Shown here piece by piece: positions 25,268 to 34,331 of a stretch of DNA of 38,159 nt (positions are counted from its first letter, which is position 1; the number at the start of each line of letters is the position of its first letter). Source of the DNA: Flavobacteriales bacterium (GTDB lineage Bacteria > Bacteroidota > Bacteroidia > Flavobacteriales_D > Sanyastnellaceae); the NCBI GenBank assembly GCA_022447625.1, contig JAKVAX010000029.1, forward strand, positions 1 through 38,159, given 5' to 3'. The translations under genes and the position numbers were made by a program. The notes under the pieces are model-generated. The model had not been told where the DNA came from. It searched no databases and worked only from the letters and a program-made list of their open reading frames with translations.

Positions 25268-28200
25268 ATGATTGACCGCGCTAACTGGCTGAAATACTCT
25301 CTATCACTGTGCCTAGTCCTATTAGCACAGGTCGCCTTTACCCAATGTGAGGTAGATGCTGGCGATGATATCACTATTTGTCAAGGAGAAACAGTAACCC
25401 TAGGAGGTTCCCCTACCATCGTTGAAGGTGGAGGAGGAGTAGGTGTGCAATGGGCTAATGGCCTTGGAAACGGGGAGAACCCAACAGTCACTCCTAACTC
25501 TACGACTACATACACCGTGAATATGACCGGTGGAGGTTGTGGTGGCGAAAGCGATCAAATCACCGTTACCGTGCTGCCATCACCAGAAGCAGATTTCGAC
25601 TTCTCTCCAAATGGAGAATGTGGTGGGACAATGGTGAACTTCACCAGCACTTCAACAGGAAATGGGTTGAGCTACGATTGGAACTTCGGCAATCCGGGGG
25701 CTCCATCGAATTCATCGACTCAGCAGAACCCTTCTCATGAGTTTGTGGCACCTGGTAATGGCAACACGACCTTCACAGTGACACTCACAGTGACCGATTC
25801 CAATGGGTGTGTGGATTCATTCTCACAAACGGTGGACGTGCAAGAATCGCCGGATCCGACGATTACAGATGCTGACATCTTCACGCCATTTGTAATGTGT
25901 GGAGCCCAAGGGCAGGTATCTTTCGATTTGACGATTAACAACGGATCGACAACCCCTGGCACCAATACGAACTACTTTATTGATTGGGGTGATGCAAGTA
26001 CCCCTTATAATGATCCTTCGTTTACATCACTTACGCATACCTACACATCAGAAGGTTTTTACAACTTGACGGTGACCGTCACCGGTGACAATGGATGTGA
26101 GAATTCAGCGAACTACGAAGTCTTCGCAGGGTCGAACCCATCGATTGGATTGGCAAACCCTGGGGCAACGATCAACTTGTGTGCACCAAACACTCTGGTT
26201 TTCCCGCTGACAAACTACGAGAATAACTCTCCAGGTACAGAATATACGATTACATTCTCTGACGGTTCGCCGCCGGAGACTTTCGTTCACCCACCGCCAG
26301 CGTCTGTAGAACACGTTTTCAATATATCTTCATGTGACTTCACCAGTCTAGGAGGATTTGCGAATTCATTCTATGTGCAGATTATCGCAGAAAACCCTTG
26401 TGGATTCTCAGCGGCAACGATTGAGCCTATTCAGACATCTAGCGCACCGACCGCAGCGATGGATGTATTCCCAGGAACTGAAGGTTGTGCAGGTTCGCCA
26501 TTCACCTTCTCCAACGTTTCTACCAACTCGAACTTCAATAACAACGGGAACTGTACCAACTTAATGACGGCTAACTGGTCTATTGAACCATCTTCAGGTT
26601 GGACGGTAACTGGAGGGAGTTTGACGGATCCTGATAGTTTCTCTGCTGTCTTTGACCCAGGAACGTACACCATCACCATGGTAGGAGCTAACCCTTGTGG
26701 AGATGACGAGGTGAGTATTGACATCTGTGTCACCACTCCTCCAGAAGCTCTGTTTACTATTGATCCTGTTTCGGGATGTGCACCATTGGAGGTGCCAACA
26801 ACGAATCTGAGTTCTTCGCTGAACAACTGTGATAATGAATCATACCTCTGGGAGATTACTCCAAATACAGGTTGGTTTGTATCAAGTGGTTCGACTACTG
26901 CCATTGACCCAGAGTTTACTTTCACTCAAGAAGGGATCTACACCATCGAACTCAATGTGACGAACCTATGTGGAACGGATATTTATACCCAACAAGTAAC
27001 GGTAGTGGAACCACCAACGGTGGATCTATCACCCATACCGAGTGCTTGTCAGGGAACAAATGTGACACCAATAGTAGTCTACGATAATGGGGGAGGAACC
27101 ATAACGTCTTACGACTGGGATTTCACTGGAGGTACTCCGGATACCTTTAATGGCGCCAACCCTCCGAATGTCTCGTACCCTAATACGGGCAACTACACGG
27201 TGACCATCACCATTGAAAATGAATGTGGTGTGGGGTCAGACATTGAGTCGTTTTTGGTTGAAACCACACCAACGGTGACGCTTTCTGCAGTAGACGATGA
27301 GCTTTGTAACGGTCAAGCAACAACACTAACCGCCAATGGCGCGGTCACCTATGATTGGACTCCGGCACCTGATTTGAACGTGATCAATGGTAACCAAGCG
27401 ACGGTGAACCCTTCGAGTACAACAACCTACGAAGTCACGGGGTATAGTGCCGCAGGTTGTATTGGAGCGGCTTCCATTACCATTGATGTCAATCCACTGC
27501 CTGTTGTTGTCCCTGATGGAATATTCGAAATCTGTACAGGAGACTGTATAGATTTAGCAGTGAGTGTTTCTGGGGGGCAAGCTCCGTATACCACCTACAA
27601 TTGGATTCCTGCAGGAACGCTTGATGATCCTTCAAGCCCAACTCCTGAAGCATGTCCACCGTTTTCTGAGACGTACACTGTAAGTGTTACTGATGCCAAT
27701 GGTTGTGTCGGACAAACGAATGTGCCTGTAACGGTCAATCCATTGCCGACTGTGAATGCAGGACCAGACGTCACCTTATGTGATCAACCGGTTGCTGAGC
27801 AGTTAACAGGGTTTTCTCCTCTTGGAGGTACGTGGACTGGTTCGAACGTCACGGCTGGCGGTGAATTCACTCCGTCAGGAACTGGGCTAGTCACTTTGAC
27901 ATACACGTTCACTGATGCGAATGGTTGCACAAATTCGGATGACCTCGAAGTAGACGTTATCGCTCCAACAACCGCAGATGCAGGTCCAGATCTAGAAATT
28001 TGTCAACTCTCTCAAGCAGAGCAGTTAGTACCTGTGACTCCAGGAGGAACTTGGTCAGGAACAGACGTAAGTGTTGATGGCTTATTTACACCAAACACGG
28101 TGGGCACATATACGTTGACCTACGAATTAGGTGGAGGTTCATGTCTTTCCACTGATCAAATTGAAGTGGAAGTATTCGAGCTTCCTGTTGTTGATGCAGG

Positions 28201-31200
28201 AATAGATGGTAATATCTGTGAGGGGGATAGTATCCAACTCGGAGCTTTGACAAGTGGTGGTGAACTTCCATATCTGACTGAAGAATGGTTAGCGTCACCA
28301 TTTCTTACAGATGTCAGTGACCCTGATACCTATGCCTCGCCTACGTTAACTACGACGTTCACTTTCACCGTCACTGATGACAACGGATGTGTGGATACAG
28401 ACGATGTAACAGTAAACGTATTAGGAAGTCCTGTTGTGGAAGCTGGTCCAAACATTACTCTCTGTAATCAGCCTATTCCCGAACAATTGGTTGGTTTCTC
28501 TCCAATCGCTGGAGTCGGTGAAATAGGAGAGTGGACGGGGCCTGATATCACCACTGATGGGGTATTCACGCCTTCCGCTCCTGGAGATTTTACTGTTTAT
28601 TACACCTTTACCAATGTAGCGGGTTGTTCGGATGTAGATTCTCTAGTGGTCACTGTAGCGGATCCTACCTTGGCCAACGCAGGGCCAGACTTAGGATTGT
28701 GTTTGAATGATCCAGACGAGGTGCTTGCCGCAGGTGGTACATGGATCGGTGACTACGTTACTCCAGAAGGAGTGTTCAGTCCTACAGAAACAGGAACATT
28801 CGATCTAACCTATACCATCGGAGTCGGAACATGTGAGACTTCTGATGATCTGCAAATCACAGTATTCGAACTACCAACCGTAGATGCTGGATTGGAAGAG
28901 TTCATCTGTGAAGAAGACAGCACTCAACTTTCCGCGCTAGCGAACTCACCTAACGGAGCCATCACAGACTATACATGGACTGGAGCAGGGTTAAGTGACG
29001 CAGCCATTGCAGATCCATGGGCAGCCCCTGTATCAACGACCACATTTACCGTTGAAGTAACCGACGTTGAAGGATGTCAGGCCACGGACGATGTCACAGT
29101 CAATGTGAACGGTCTACCTGTGGTTGACGCAGGACCAGACCTCACGCTTTGTGATCAACCAATCGCTGAGATGTTAAGCGGATTCTCCCCACTGCCAGAT
29201 ATGACTTCTACGGGAGAATGGACAGGAATAGGTATTACCAACGCAGATGGCGAATTCACTAGTCCTGGAGCAGGGAACTACACACTTTACTACACCTTCA
29301 CTGACATTGCTGGATGTGTGAATCTCGATAGCATTCAAGTGGAGGTTGTTCCACCGGTTATTGCAGAGGCTGGTCCGGTACAAGAGATGTGCTTGAACAA
29401 CGGTCAATACGAACTTCTTGGGTACACTCCGACTGAGAACATGACTTGGAGTGGCGATGGAGTGGTTGATGCCGCAGAAGGAATCTTTGATCCGTTGGTT
29501 TCGGGTGATGGAACGTTTACGCTCTACTTGGAATTTGGAAGCGGAACGTGTTATACGATTGACTCCACAGAGGTTACGGTATTGCCTTTACCTCAGATTA
29601 TGGCTACGGACACTTCTCTGTGCGATAACGTTGGGATTTCTCCACTTCCTGAATTCTCGCCTATCGGCGGAACCTGGGAAGGAGTAGGGGTATTTGACTC
29701 GGTGAACGGAACCTATGATCCTGCTGTTCCAACGGACATTGACAATGATATTTTCTACTGGTACACAGATCCAAACACAGGGTGTGCTGATACGGTGAAT
29801 GTAGTGGTTGGAATTCTTCCTTCACCACTAGCAGATTTCACCGTAGCGCCTTTAGGATGTACCAACGGCCCGGTAGATGTGACGAATAACTCTGATGTAG
29901 CTGCTACCTACGATTGGGATTGGGGCAACGGAGAGACATCCACTGGATTTAATCCTGACTACACCTACCCAGATGAAGGAATCTTCGATATTGAGCTTAT
30001 CGTAGCTCATGACTGGGGATGTTCCGATACGCTGGTGATTTCTAATGAGATCATTGATCCGCCAACAGCAGCATTGACGATTACACCAGATGAGGGGTGT
30101 GCTCCGTTGGAAGTGGCCTTTGAGAATGACGCCATCGGACAATACCTCGATTTTGAATGGGATCTCTCAGTAACAACAACTACTGATACTGTTCCTGTCA
30201 ATGTGATTTATCAGCAAGGTGATGATGTTCTTGAATACGAAGTGTCGCTAACGGCGAACAACTTCTGTGGTACAGATATCGCTGTAGACACCGTAACGGT
30301 ATTCCCACAGCCTGTTGCTGGGTTTGGTACTGATTACGACGAGTTCTGTACCCCCTGGGATGCGCAGATCAATAACACCAGCGTTGGTAACCCTGATTTC
30401 TATGAGTGGGACTTCGGTGACGGCACTGGAAGCGCTCTCGAGGAGCCTGGTTCTCACGTGTTCTACACAGATTCGCTACCAACAGATTATACCATCACAT
30501 TGATCACCACGAATGAATGTGGTGTTGACACTTTCGCGTACACGATTACCGTATTGCCGAATACAGTGACGGCGTTCTTCAATACAGATACGACGCAAGG
30601 TTGTGAGCCACTTACAGTGGAGTTTACTGACTTCTCAGAAGGAGGTACGGTGATAGCCTATGACTTTGGTGATAACAACCTTTCAAACGATCCAAACCCG
30701 ATACACACCTTCACTGAAGCAGGAGAGTATACGATCTACCAGTACGTGAACAACGGTTGTAGTTTCGATACTACAACAGCCCAAGTGGTGGTATTTGATT
30801 CACCTGAACTCGACTTCACCACCGATGTTCCGAACGTATGTGAGAATCAACCGGTTCAATTTATCAACTTATCAGAAGACGTTAATAACGTAATCTGGGA
30901 CTTAGGTGATGGAACCGAAACGGACCTCACCAATCCCACACACCTTTATCAAGACGGAGGAACCTTTGAGGTGACCATCACTGCAACGTCAATGTTCAAC
31001 GAATGTGAAGCGACGCTGACGCAGCCTTTCACCGTATTCGCAGCTCCTGAGACTGAGTTTAGTGTGGCTGATCAGGTCGGATGTAGTCCGTTTGTTGTGA
31101 ACTTCAACAACGATACACAGAACGGTAACTTCTATCAATGGGACTTCGGAGACAATGAGACGGGTAATGGTCCGGATGTAACACATACCTTCTTCAACGA

Positions 31201-32326
31201 TACAGCAGAACCGGCTTTGTATACGGTGACATTGATTTCAGAGAATTTGCAGTTGTGTGCAGATACATTCCAGATGGATATCATTGTATCGCCAACACCG
31301 ATCACTGATTTCAGTTTGTCTGAGACGGAGAGTTGTGCATTCCCGATTACACTTCAGCCCTTCAATAACACCCAGTTTGCTGATGGGTATGAGTGGGACT
31401 TTGCTCCATTTGGTGAATCTGACTTAGCAGAACCGGAGATTACCTTCGATCAAATCGGAACATGGGATGTTACGCTCACAGCAAGTAATGCGTACGGTTG
31501 CGAGACTAGCGAAACGGAACCATTTGTGGTGCATCCAGCTCCAACCGCTTCATATACAGCCAATCCAACGTGGGGATGTATTGACCTTCCGGTAAGCTTC
31601 ACCAATGAGTCTGACGGAACAATCATCGATTACCAATGGACATTCGGTGACGGAGGGGTTAGTACATTGCCAAACCCAACCCACACGTACAATGACGATG
31701 GATACTTCGATGTCCAGTTGATCGTTACTACCGATCAAGGCTGTGTCGATACCATGTTCGTTGACAACCAAGTACAGGCGTATCCACTACCGATTGCTGA
31801 CTTTATTCTCAGTCCGGAAGAAACAACGATCTACTCTCCAGAAATCGACTTTGTTGACCAGTCATTTGACCCGTTCTCATGGTTCTGGGATTTCGGAGAT
31901 GGTTACTTATCAAGTGAGCAGAACCCGTCACACATGTACGAGCTTCCGGGAGTTTATCTCATCGAGCTCACGGTACAAAACATCTATGGTTGTGAAGACC
32001 GCGCTGTAGGCCAGGTGACTATCGACGATCAGTTCAATATCTACGTTCCTAATGCCTTTACTCCAGATGGAGACAACGTGAACGATGTCTTCCGTCCAGA
32101 GATCGTAGGTGAAGGAATGGTAGACTTCTATGAGCTCCTCATCTTTGATCGATGGGGTATGGTAGTCTTCGAATCCAACGACATGGATGCTGTATGGTTA
32201 GGCGACTTCCGTGATGGAGGTGAATACTACGTTCAAACAGACACCTACATTTGGCAAGTCAAATACCGCCTGAAAGGCGCTGAAGAAAGCGAGATTGTGA
32301 CAGGGCATGTGAATTTGATTCGGTAG
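25268..32326 (+). CDS. Giant PKD-repeat surface adhesin with CHU_C sorting domain
   Basis: A protein of about 2,350 residues, probably exported by T9SS and displayed as a filamentous adhesin. I choose ATG 25268, giving a signal peptide ending VAFTQ; a TTG 12 nt upstream overlaps the promoter box. About eleven PKD-like domains can be counted by the WDFGDG-type motif (YEWDFGDGTG, VIWDLGDGTE, YQWTFGDGG, FWDFGDGY). Residues about 830-1440 hold a ~228-residue super-repeat in three copies, built of Ig-like units starting AGPDxTLCDQP, AGPDLEIC and DAGxDxxICEGDS. The C-terminal ~95 residues (IYVPNAFTPDGDNVNDVF, LLIFDRWGMVVFE, GHVNLIR) are the CHU_C/T9SS type B domain. Ligand unknown. Confidence 0.93.
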   Translation: MIDRANWLKYSLSLCLVLLAQVAFTQCEVDAGDDITICQGETVTLGGSPTIVEGGGGVGVQWANGLGNGENPTVTPNSTTTYTVNMTGGGCGGESDQITVTVLPSPEADFDFSPNGECGGTMVNFTSTSTGNGLSYDWNFGNPGAPSNSSTQQNPSHEFVAPGNGNTTFTVTLTVTDSNGCVDSFSQTVDVQESPDPTITDADIFTPFVMCGAQGQVSFDLTINNGSTTPGTNTNYFIDWGDASTPYNDPSFTSLTHTYTSEGFYNLTVTVTGDNGCENSANYEVFAGSNPSIGLANPGATINLCAPNTLVFPLTNYENNSPGTEYTITFSDGSPPETFVHPPPASVEHVFNISSCDFTSLGGFANSFYVQIIAENPCGFSAATIEPIQTSSAPTAAMDVFPGTEGCAGSPFTFSNVSTNSNFNNNGNCTNLMTANWSIEPSSGWTVTGGSLTDPDSFSAVFDPGTYTITMVGANPCGDDEVSIDICVTTPPEALFTIDPVSGCAPLEVPTTNLSSSLNNCDNESYLWEITPNTGWFVSSGSTTAIDPEFTFTQEGIYTIELNVTNLCGTDIYTQQVTVVEPPTVDLSPIPSACQGTNVTPIVVYDNGGGTITSYDWDFTGGTPDTFNGANPPNVSYPNTGNYTVTITIENECGVGSDIESFLVETTPTVTLSAVDDELCNGQATTLTANGAVTYDWTPAPDLNVINGNQATVNPSSTTTYEVTGYSAAGCIGAASITIDVNPLPVVVPDGIFEICTGDCIDLAVSVSGGQAPYTTYNWIPAGTLDDPSSPTPEACPPFSETYTVSVTDANGCVGQTNVPVTVNPLPTVNAGPDVTLCDQPVAEQLTGFSPLGGTWTGSNVTAGGEFTPSGTGLVTLTYTFTDANGCTNSDDLEVDVIAPTTADAGPDLEICQLSQAEQLVPVTPGGTWSGTDVSVDGLFTPNTVGTYTLTYELGGGSCLSTDQIEVEVFELPVVDAGIDGNICEGDSIQLGALTSGGELPYLTEEWLASPFLTDVSDPDTYASPTLTTTFTFTVTDDNGCVDTDDVTVNVLGSPVVEAGPNITLCNQPIPEQLVGFSPIAGVGEIGEWTGPDITTDGVFTPSAPGDFTVYYTFTNVAGCSDVDSLVVTVADPTLANAGPDLGLCLNDPDEVLAAGGTWIGDYVTPEGVFSPTETGTFDLTYTIGVGTCETSDDLQITVFELPTVDAGLEEFICEEDSTQLSALANSPNGAITDYTWTGAGLSDAAIADPWAAPVSTTTFTVEVTDVEGCQATDDVTVNVNGLPVVDAGPDLTLCDQPIAEMLSGFSPLPDMTSTGEWTGIGITNADGEFTSPGAGNYTLYYTFTDIAGCVNLDSIQVEVVPPVIAEAGPVQEMCLNNGQYELLGYTPTENMTWSGDGVVDAAEGIFDPLVSGDGTFTLYLEFGSGTCYTIDSTEVTVLPLPQIMATDTSLCDNVGISPLPEFSPIGGTWEGVGVFDSVNGTYDPAVPTDIDNDIFYWYTDPNTGCADTVNVVVGILPSPLADFTVAPLGCTNGPVDVTNNSDVAATYDWDWGNGETSTGFNPDYTYPDEGIFDIELIVAHDWGCSDTLVISNEIIDPPTAALTITPDEGCAPLEVAFENDAIGQYLDFEWDLSVTTTTDTVPVNVIYQQGDDVLEYEVSLTANNFCGTDIAVDTVTVFPQPVAGFGTDYDEFCTPWDAQINNTSVGNPDFYEWDFGDGTGSALEEPGSHVFYTDSLPTDYTITLITTNECGVDTFAYTITVLPNTVTAFFNTDTTQGCEPLTVEFTDFSEGGTVIAYDFGDNNLSNDPNPIHTFTEAGEYTIYQYVNNGCSFDTTTAQVVVFDSPELDFTTDVPNVCENQPVQFINLSEDVNNVIWDLGDGTETDLTNPTHLYQDGGTFEVTITATSMFNECEATLTQPFTVFAAPETEFSVADQVGCSPFVVNFNNDTQNGNFYQWDFGDNETGNGPDVTHTFFNDTAEPALYTVTLISENLQLCADTFQMDIIVSPTPITDFSLSETESCAFPITLQPFNNTQFADGYEWDFAPFGESDLAEPEITFDQIGTWDVTLTASNAYGCETSETEPFVVHPAPTASYTANPTWGCIDLPVSFTNESDGTIIDYQWTFGDGGVSTLPNPTHTYNDDGYFDVQLIVTTDQGCVDTMFVDNQVQAYPLPIADFILSPEETTIYSPEIDFVDQSFDPFSWFWDFGDGYLSSEQNPSHMYELPGVYLIELTVQNIYGCEDRAVGQVTIDDQFNIYVPNAFTPDGDNVNDVFRPEIVGEGMVDFYELLIFDRWGMVVFESNDMDAVWLGDFRDGGEYYVQTDTYIWQVKYRLKGAEESEIVTGHVNLIR

Positions 32327-32360
32327 AAATTGCACCCTAGCTGGTAATTCTGGTCGTATG

Positions 32361-32484
32361 TTCAACCCCTCTGGGGTAGAAGGGGAATCTCTAGATGATG
32401 AGCAACAAGGTTAAATCCCTCCGGGATAATTTGGGAAAGAAACTCGTTATCGCCATTCAAAATATGCCGTAGGCATTCAACCCC
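32361..32484. repeat. Left flanking repeat of the transposase locus, with REP-like palindromes
   Basis: About 124 bp that recur at 33046-33167. It contains three mini-palindromes with 3-nt loops: CCCC-TCT-GGGG, TCCC-TCC-GGGA and ATGCC-GTA-GGCAT (32464-32476), the last followed by TCAACC. The gap 32327-32583 otherwise has no gene. Confidence 0.85.
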
Positions 32485-32583
32485 TTGCCATCAATAAAGG
32501 ATTAACCTACACCTATAAAGTTCTCACCTTAAGAATTGGTCGGAACCATTCATCTGAATAATATTGATCGACATTAAACTAAA

Positions 32584-33045
32584 ATGGCCAATTCTTATAC
32601 CCAGATTGTGCTTCATCTCGTATTCGCTGTGAAGTTCAGAAGATCATTGATCAATGAAGATATACGTGTATCTGTAGAAAAGTACATGACGGGAATCATT
32701 ACCAATAGAGGGCATCTGGTATACGCCATCTATTGCATGCCCGATCATTGTCACATTTTGATCTCCATGAGACCTCATGAGAATCTTTCTAAGTTGGTTC
32801 AGGAAGTGAAGCGAAGCAGCGCTCTGATGATTAACCAAAATAACCTGGCGAGGGAGTGGTTTAGATGGCAGTCCGGCTACGGAGCCTTTTCATTGAGGAA
32901 GTCAAGTAGGGATATCGTTATTCGATACATTCAGAATCAACCTGAAAGGCATAAGAGGAAATCGTTCAAAAAAGAATACAAATCTATACTAAAGGAGAAT
33001 GAGGTTGAGTTTGACGAAAACTACCTTTTTCACGAGCCTGATTAA
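32584..33045 (+). CDS. Y1 transposase, RAYT/IS200-like
   Basis: A 153-residue HUH-superfamily single-strand transposase. The metal-binding HxH is His55-Cys-His57 in CMPDHCHILIS, and the likely nucleophile is Tyr115 in IRYIQNQ. The segment FRWQSGYGAFSLRKS is typical of IS200/REP-associated (RAYT) transposases. RAYT proteins cut REP hairpins and are usually single-copy and domesticated. This gene is bracketed by ~123-bp direct repeats and REP-like palindromes, supporting a RAYT-REP unit rather than a free IS200 copy. The frame is intact. It sits between the giant adhesin gene and small membrane-protein genes. Confidence 0.92.
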   Translation: MANSYTQIVLHLVFAVKFRRSLINEDIRVSVEKYMTGIITNRGHLVYAIYCMPDHCHILISMRPHENLSKLVQEVKRSSALMINQNNLAREWFRWQSGYGAFSLRKSSRDIVIRYIQNQPERHKRKSFKKEYKSILKENEVEFDENYLFHEPD

Positions 33046-33167
33046 TTCAACCCCTCTGGGGTAGAAGGTTAGTCCCTAGATGAAGGGCAACAAGATTGAA
33101 TCCCTCCGGGATATTCTGGGAAAGAAACTCGTTACCGACATTTAAATATGGTGTAGGCATTAAACCC
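33046..33167. repeat. Right flanking repeat of the transposase locus
   Basis: A second, slightly diverged copy of the 32361-32484 block, beginning on the base after the transposase stop codon. It carries the CCCC-TCT-GGGG and TCCC-TCC-GGGA palindromes and a degenerate ATGGT-GTA-GGCAT (33148-33160). Confidence 0.85.
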
Positions 33168-33203
33168 AGTAGACCGAGGGGGTAGGAGTGCACCAATTTC
33201 AAT

Positions 33204-33316
33204 ACGCCGTAGGCATTCAACCTCATGGCGAGGAGTATTAATATGATCAATATGCCGTAGGCATTCCACCCCGTTGAGGAGATAAGCAGAGTTAAAACCA
33301 CATATGCCGTAGGCAT
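33204..33316. repeat. Three further REP-like palindromes, ~50 bp apart
   Basis: ATGCC-GTA-GGCAT-type hairpins lie at 33204-33216 (ACGCC variant), 33252-33264 and 33304-33316, each followed by TTCAACC or TTCCACC. Spacing is 48 and 52 bp. Confidence 0.85.
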
Positions 33317-33405
33317 TCAACCTCGTACCCCCGGCTATGAAAGACCAATACCGAGAATATCTCCACTAATTCCTCGTTCTCTTCTCGTACCTTCACCTTA
33401 GAACC

Positions 33406-33891
33406 ATGAACAAGACCCTTTCTCTGGCTATGCCACTGCCCACACGACGTACCGATATTTACGGATTCATAGGCTCTGCAGGACTAGCGCTCGCGTCTAT
33501 CGTTATCGTTATTCTCGGTTTTGTAGCTAAGGAGTTTATTGCGGGAATTCTGGGGTTTTTAGGAGCCTGGGCTTATGTCTCAGCTGGGGTTTACTATTCC
33601 AATGTATGGAATCGTTCAAGCTTGGTGATGGTCACTGACGAATCTACTTTGGATGCGCAGGAATTGGAGCAAAAGCAATTTCGATTGAGCAGAACCTACG
33701 GCTGGTGGATGGCCTTAATTGGGTTGCTACCATCATTGCTATTTGGAGGAGTAGGATACATGTGTTTGAGAGAATTACAAGACTACGAAGGCATCATGCA
33801 AGTCTTTATAATGATCATCGGGACTGGGTTAATCATCTCTATGGTTGCCTTCATCATTGGGATGGTTCGTGTATCGAAATACGTCAACTAG
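33406..33891 (+). CDS. Four-helix membrane protein of unknown function
   Basis: A 161-residue integral membrane protein. Predicted transmembrane helices lie at about 20-39 (FIGSAGLALASIVIVILGF), 43-64 (AGILGFLGAWAYVSAGVYY), 100-119 (MALIGLLPSLLFGGVGYM) and 131-153 (VFIMIIGTGLIISMVAFIIG). A charged, Glu-rich loop of about 35 residues separates helices 2 and 3. I do not recognise the family. Two small membrane genes follow on the same strand within 20 nt each, so the three may form an operon. Confidence 0.7.
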   Translation: MNKTLSLAMPLPTRRTDIYGFIGSAGLALASIVIVILGFVAKEFIAGILGFLGAWAYVSAGVYYSNVWNRSSLVMVTDESTLDAQELEQKQFRLSRTYGWWMALIGLLPSLLFGGVGYMCLRELQDYEGIMQVFIMIIGTGLIISMVAFIIGMVRVSKYVN

Positions 33892-33908
33892 ACGAACATC
33901 TTTATTCC

Positions 33909-34124
33909 TTGAAAAACACTGTCGGACTATTCGGCTCCATTTACGCCATTCTTTATGCCTTGTCGCTATTCCTTGAATTGGGGAGCCTTTCAGCGTGTTT
34001 AGTTAACTGCCTTCACCTGGGGTGGGTGATTCTAGTCTATCTACACTACAAAGCACCAGCGGTAATTCAAGAATCAACTTTGCTTGATGAGGATGAATTG
34101 GATCTAGATTTAGTGCGTCCTTAG
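33909..34124 (+). CDS. Small membrane protein, TTG start
   Basis: A 71-residue product starting at TTG 33909 (reading KNTVGLFGSIYAILYALSLF), 17 nt after the previous stop. Two transmembrane helices are predicted at about 5-22 and 27-46, with an acidic tail (STLLDEDELDLDL). The frame is open upstream, but that part overlaps the previous gene. Start codon and reality are moderately supported; no family recognised. Confidence 0.5.
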   Translation: MKNTVGLFGSIYAILYALSLFLELGSLSACLVNCLHLGWVILVYLHYKAPAVIQESTLLDEDELDLDLVRP

Positions 34125-34136
34125 CATCAAACGAGT

Positions 34137-34322
34137 TTGGTTCGAATTTTTGTCTCGATTATCACGTTTGTAAACATGATCATCGCCTTGATTGGCATTC
34201 TGTTTATCACTGAGATAGGAACGGGTGAACTGGGCTATTCTCAGTTCTTAGTCATTCCTGCCGGAGTGTTGTTGACCATTGCGATGGCCCAACGTATACG
34301 CGGGATGAGGTCCGAAGAATAA
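34137..34322 (+). CDS. Small membrane protein, TTG start
   Basis: A 61-residue product starting at TTG 34137, 12 nt after the preceding stop. Two hydrophobic helices (FVSIITFVNMIIALIGILF and FLVIPAGVLLTIAMA) are followed by a positively charged end (RIRGMRSEE). It ends 9 bp before the convergent mutS2 gene. The tight spacing with the two upstream membrane genes supports it; function unknown. Confidence 0.5.
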   Translation: MVRIFVSIITFVNMIIALIGILFITEIGTGELGYSQFLVIPAGVLLTIAMAQRIRGMRSEE

Positions 34323-34331
34323 GAGAGTTGA

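Noticed and set aside
26431..26925. A 164-codon antisense frame inside the giant adhesin gene
   Set aside because: A by-product of the Thr/Pro/Gly-rich coding bias of the sense strand; no signal or family.
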